From: Lithodes maja
Taxonomy: Eukaryota > Arthropoda > Malacostraca > Decapoda > Lithodidae
DNA length: 64,000 nucleotides
Assembly (NCBI GenBank): GCA_037953745.1
Contig: JBAKBP010001388.1
Coordinates: 62,001-126,000, forward strand
Direction: 5' to 3'
Numbering within the stretch: the first letter of the stretch is position 1; each line of letters starts with the position of its first letter. The notes beneath the pieces are model-generated. The model did not search any database and was not told the DNA's origin. It worked only from the letters and a program-made list of their open reading frames with translations. The position numbers and the translations under genes were made by a program. Shown here in pieces: positions 61,018-64,000 of this stretch.

Positions 61018-62003
61018 ATATGAAGATGGGGAAATATTGGAACAAGTAGAGTGTTTTAAATATCTAGGAGGAACGATAAGCAGGAGTGGAGGTAAAACAG
61101 AGAGTGTGTGAAGGAAGGAAGGTTTTCGGAGCAATGGGAAGTATGTGGAAGACGAGAAATCTCGGAGTGAAAGTAAAAAGTGCACTGTATCAAGGAATTG
61201 TTGTGCCAACAGTGATGTATGGGGCTGAGACATGGGCTCTGAAGAAAAAGGAGAAAAGAGGGCTGGATGTGATGGAGATGAGCTGCTTGAGGAGTATGTG
61301 TGGAGTTACTCGTAGAGACAGATTGAGGAATGAAGAGATACGTAGGAGAGTGGGGCAGCAGGAACATTTGTCAGCCAGAGTGGACAGAAGGGTGCTGAGC
61401 TGGTATGGTCATGTTGAACGAATGGGAGATGAAAGGCTTACAAAGAGAATATGTGAGTCAGGTACAAGGGGAGATAGAAGGGCAGGAAGACCCCCATTGA
61501 GATGGAGAGACTGTGTAAGAAAGGCTTTGGATGATAGAGGAATGACTATAGATCAGGCAGGGGAAGTGGTGGTGGACAGGAGTGAATGGAGAATGCTTGT
61601 GAATAGTTGAGTGAACACGTGGTCATTTGGAGTAGGGGGTCGGGCGCAAGTTCGACTAGATAATAGTCCATCAGGCGCCTGGCCCGGGGGGACGATTAAT
61701 ATGAAGGGTGTGCCTGGAAGTGTGGTGGGAGGGCTTGTGGCTTTGGCTCCGCTGCATGTCTGCCTGCCGAGATCGGAACCTCTCCGGGTGGTCAGGGGCC
61801 GGGGGAGTGCTGGAGCGACCTTGATAACCCTGGTCTCTGGGTCTTCTCCTGGGTGACCTGGATGTGTGTGAGTTTGTGTTTTTTATCTGTGTTTATTTTT
61901 TGTTTTATGTTGTTTTTGTGTTTTCCCTGTTCTTGCTCTGTCTTGAGTCGGCTACCCCCAAAAATTATGGGGATTGGGCCTGAGCATATAGATAGATAGA
62001 TAG
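61018..62003 (+). mobile_element. LINE-C, 5'-truncated, with 14 bp target duplication
   Basis: atgaagcttaggaa at 61004-61017 is repeated at 62004-62017. The element has the ORF2 C-terminus, a 3' UTR of about 390 bp and a (GATA)n tail (about 61988-62003). Confidence 0.9.
61086..61610 (+). pseudogene. LINE-C ORF2 C-terminus
   Basis: Encodes VMYGAETWALKKKEKRGLDV, EMSCLRSMCGVTRRDRLRNE, LSWYGHVERMGDERLTKRI and RRAGRPPLRWRDCV, the C-terminal domain seen in many invertebrate LINEs. The preceding 61018-61085 (ECFKYLGGTISRSGG) is in another frame. No RT catalytic region. Confidence 0.8.
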
Positions 62004-62125
62004 ATGAAGCTTAGGAAGGATATATAGTACCGTAGTTAATAGGATCACATTATCTAGTCTGTAGTCTTTTATGGAACTGATAAAAGTTACGTCCCTGGTA
62101 CTGAATGAGTTAACAAAGGTTTTAA

Positions 62126-62490
62126 CCCCTTCTGTACCAGCGACGTATTTCTTATGTTACCGGTACTGTTTTTTTCTATGTGAGTGAGGGAGACAAAAGG
62201 CAGAAATGCCTGTAGCGAGTGCCTCCCTCATAGCTGAAAGAGTGACAGGGCCAAAATCAAGGGACGTTCAAGCCAAAATGCCTGGACACACGGGAGTTTG
62301 AAGCAATTTGAGTCATAGGCTAGCTATACTGAGATAATTACGTGCCGTTTAAGAAGGATCTGAGGTAGTAAAGATGGTTAAGTGAGATAGTTCGAAGTCT
62401 TTTAAGTGCTGGAGGCCCTTTTTAAACTGGATAAAATCGTCTAATAATAGCCAGAAAAGTTAAAACGGACGGCACCTGTACTGAATGGAT
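62126..62490. mobile_element. TTAA-1 element with a jockey-like 3' UTR inside
   Basis: TTAA|CCCCTTCTGTACCAGCGACG at the left (TTAA 62122-62125); right end ggcacctgtactgaatgg is diverged. 62170-62320 is the reversed 3' UTR of the jockey-like family (gaggcactcgctataggc-type, ttgattttggccctgtcac in reverse). Confidence 0.65.
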
Positions 62491-62494
62491 AATC

Positions 62495-62823
62495 ATGGTC
62501 GCACAAGTCAATCAGCTGGAACTATTGCCAGAAAGAGGGCCGATATTTTCTCAGATTCGCTGACACTGAGTATAGCCTATTCGCCCTAGTGTCATAAGCG
62601 GCCAAGGGTGAGATAACATAATATTTAAACGAAAACCGAATCCTTTGTTTATTCAGTCTCTACTATTGTATATGCTAAGATAAAATTGAGGCTTATGGTT
62701 CAAATGGTGTCTTTGGAAGTGATAAAATAGCCAAAACATTGCTATTTCACGTTAATTTTAATTTATTCCTTCGCATATTCATTCAAATCTTCGTACACAA
62801 ATTGCTCTGGTTTGACGCCCTGC
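62495..62823. other. No gene recognised
   Basis: AT-rich, unassigned. Confidence 0.4.
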
Positions 62824-62984
62824 TAAGTAACACCCCGTTCTTAACATTAATCATAAATTACAAACCCCAATGTACTTGAATAAACCAATGAAAACTTATG
62901 GTCTTCCCGGGATTCGAACTCGGGACACCACACCCAGAACATAAGCATCTAAAGTTCTAAATCATTAGCCTACACCACCAACAG
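62824..62984 (-). mobile_element. SINE-T with a small internal insertion
   Basis: gaacggggtgttact end at 62826, body, intact gagttcgaatcccggg B-box region, and a tRNA head with an extra about 14 bp (aaagttctaaatca, plus strand) near 62950. Confidence 0.75.
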
Positions 62985-63039
62985 TTATGTATTTTTGGCC
63001 GGTACCATAGCTTTGCCGTAATCCTAGTCAATTCATATA

Positions 63040-63220
63040 TTTCGCTAAAACACTTGAACATTAAGCTCTATAGCTCACAAACGACTAGAGTAGGCTAATC
63101 AAGTTAATATGTCTACCATTTAGGAAGGGTCAGCCAGGGAATAGGTGTGGAAATGTACCGTACAACCCGTTTGTACTAGCCCCTTTTTGAGTTACAGAGG
63201 TTAGAGTTCAAGATTGCTGG
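63040..63220. repeat. FB-C copy
   Basis: aagctctatagctcacaaac ... ctaccatttaggaagggtca ... agcccctttttgagttacag: the same parts as 5410-5590. Confidence 0.5.
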
Positions 63221-63254
63221 CCCAGTGTATATTTAATGTACTGTACCGGTAGCC

Positions 63255-63690
63255 TAATTGACTACTCGCGAGTTTCGTTCTATAAGGAAGTTGAAGCTGT
63301 AGACGTTGATATTTAGCAGAATTACAAGCTAAAATACGGGTGTAGTGCATATATAAATACATCAAACCCAATTTAACTTACTTTTTATTAATAAAAAACC
63401 TACATTATTATTACATTTGTTTTATATCCATGCTTACGGCTCCAACTTCCTTAAAGCCTGAAACGCACAAGTGGTCAAATTTGTCCACTTGCGAGTTTTA
63501 GGCTATAAGGAAGTTGGAGCCGTGAACATTGATATTAAACAGAAATGCAATAATAATGTAAGTTTCTGATGGATAAATGGTATGTTGAATTGGGTTTTAT
63601 ATATTTATATAATGTACTAACTGTAAATTCTGTTAAATATCGTTGTCTACAGCTCCAACTTCCTTATAGAACGAAACTCTCAAGTTGGCA
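63255..63690. repeat. FB-D inverted repeats
   Basis: gttctataaggaagttgaag (63275) and gctataaggaagttggagcc (63506) are each opposed by ggctccaacttccttaaagc (63440) and agctccaacttccttataga (63650). This makes two nested fold-backs, with caagtggtcaaatttgtcca ctt at the centre. Confidence 0.65.
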
Positions 63691-63692
63691 AT

Positions 63693-63865
63693 TTCCAGGA
63701 AAATATCGACACCTAAATGGCACGAAAGGTCGGAAAATTGACACAAATCGGGCGAAAGGTCTTAAAATAACCAAATTAATGGGGTAAACGTCTTAAAATC
63801 TGAAAACTAGTGGGACTAAACATGAGGGAGAAAGGGGGGAGGGGGGAACCGACCATCCCCCCTTA
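63693..63865 (-). repeat. FB-A1 right arm
   Basis: atcgacacctaaatggcacg, aatcgggcgaaaggtcttaa, ataaccaaattaatggggta and gggactaaacatgagggaga in order; the hallmark part is truncated to the left. Confidence 0.65.
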
Positions 63866-64000
63866 TAGGCCTACTGTATAAGATAGTAAGCTACCGTACG
63901 GTACGGTAGGCCAAAAAATGGCACCCCTTGACCTAGGTAGGCCTAATACCAGAGTAATGGAGTTCATTATTCTACCAATTGGGGAGAGTCAGTCCGAGAA

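Larger units (their letters stand above)
60944..62109. mobile_element. TTAA-1 element containing a LINE-C insertion
   Basis: TTAA at 60940-60943 and 62110-62113. Halves 60944-61017 and 62018-62109 carry the inner arms (ttttaggtattttatgaagc; gtagtcttttatggaactg) and are separated by the LINE-C fragment. Confidence 0.7.

Noticed and set aside
61611..61856. Open frame of 81 codons after LINE-C ORF2
   Set aside because: Lies in the LINE-C 3' UTR; related copies at 31380-31640 do not keep this frame.

Overview
This 64 kb window looks like repeat-dominated nuclear DNA from an invertebrate animal, most plausibly an arthropod and possibly a decapod crustacean. That guess rests on jockey-type and CR1-type non-LTR retrotransposons, a Gypsy-type LTR element, tRNA-derived SINEs, very abundant (GA)n, (CA)n and (TC)n tracts, and introns with canonical GT-AG signals. 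The taxon is inference only. There is no bacterial-style gene organisation. Family names used below are local labels: CR1-A; LINE-B, LINE-C and LINE-D; TTAA-1, TTAA-2 and TTAA-3 (short elements flanked by TTAA); FB-A, FB-C and FB-D (fold-back repeats); SINE-T (tRNA-derived).

Layout. 0.7-5.3 kb holds a nearly complete CR1-A element on the minus strand (esterase-type ORF1, endonuclease/RT ORF2), next to a retropepsin scrap. 5.3-7.6 kb has fold-back repeats, an unrecognised coding-like stretch and a good plus-strand exon candidate. 8.1-11.5 kb is a block of tandem arrays (89, 62, 79 and 105 bp units) with young LINE tails inserted. 13.7-15.6 kb is a second, 5'-truncated CR1-A copy. 16.4-17.4 kb is a broken jockey-like RT. 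17.4-21.9 kb is a nearly full-length LINE-D. 22-31 kb is a mosaic of SINEs, TTAA elements and LINE tails. 32.1-34.7 kb is the broken 5' half of a jockey-like element. 36.8-46.9 kb is a LINE-B copy split by a very young 8.2 kb Gypsy-like LTR element. 47-56 kb is fold-back and TTAA elements with pyrimidine-rich DNA. 56.6-59.7 kb is a 3 kb satellite of a 35 bp unit. 60-64 kb is more fold-backs, with a LINE-C fragment inserted in a TTAA-1 element.

Two signals deserve most attention. First, splice-site reading of the minus strand gives a candidate host transcription unit from about 52.0 kb to 25.4 kb: a CpG-rich first exon with an ATG, then six candidate exons bounded by strong acceptors and donors. 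Most of them begin with AT after a phase-1 junction. Three are open in that phase and three carry early stops, so a small (about 77-residue) protein or a non-coding transcript with poison exons are both possible. Second, many short palindromic elements share TTAA at their borders. One of them (48080-48283) has a matching unoccupied site inside the same window, which demonstrates TTAA target duplication. This points to piggyBac-like mobilisation, with no transposase visible here.

The LTR element is also notable. It has 1850/1851 bp LTRs with only two visible differences, an identifiable primer-binding site, polypurine tract and 4 bp target duplication, and an intact Gag-protease frame. Its pol is internally deleted and apparently rearranged, so it is probably a recently mobilised non-autonomous element.
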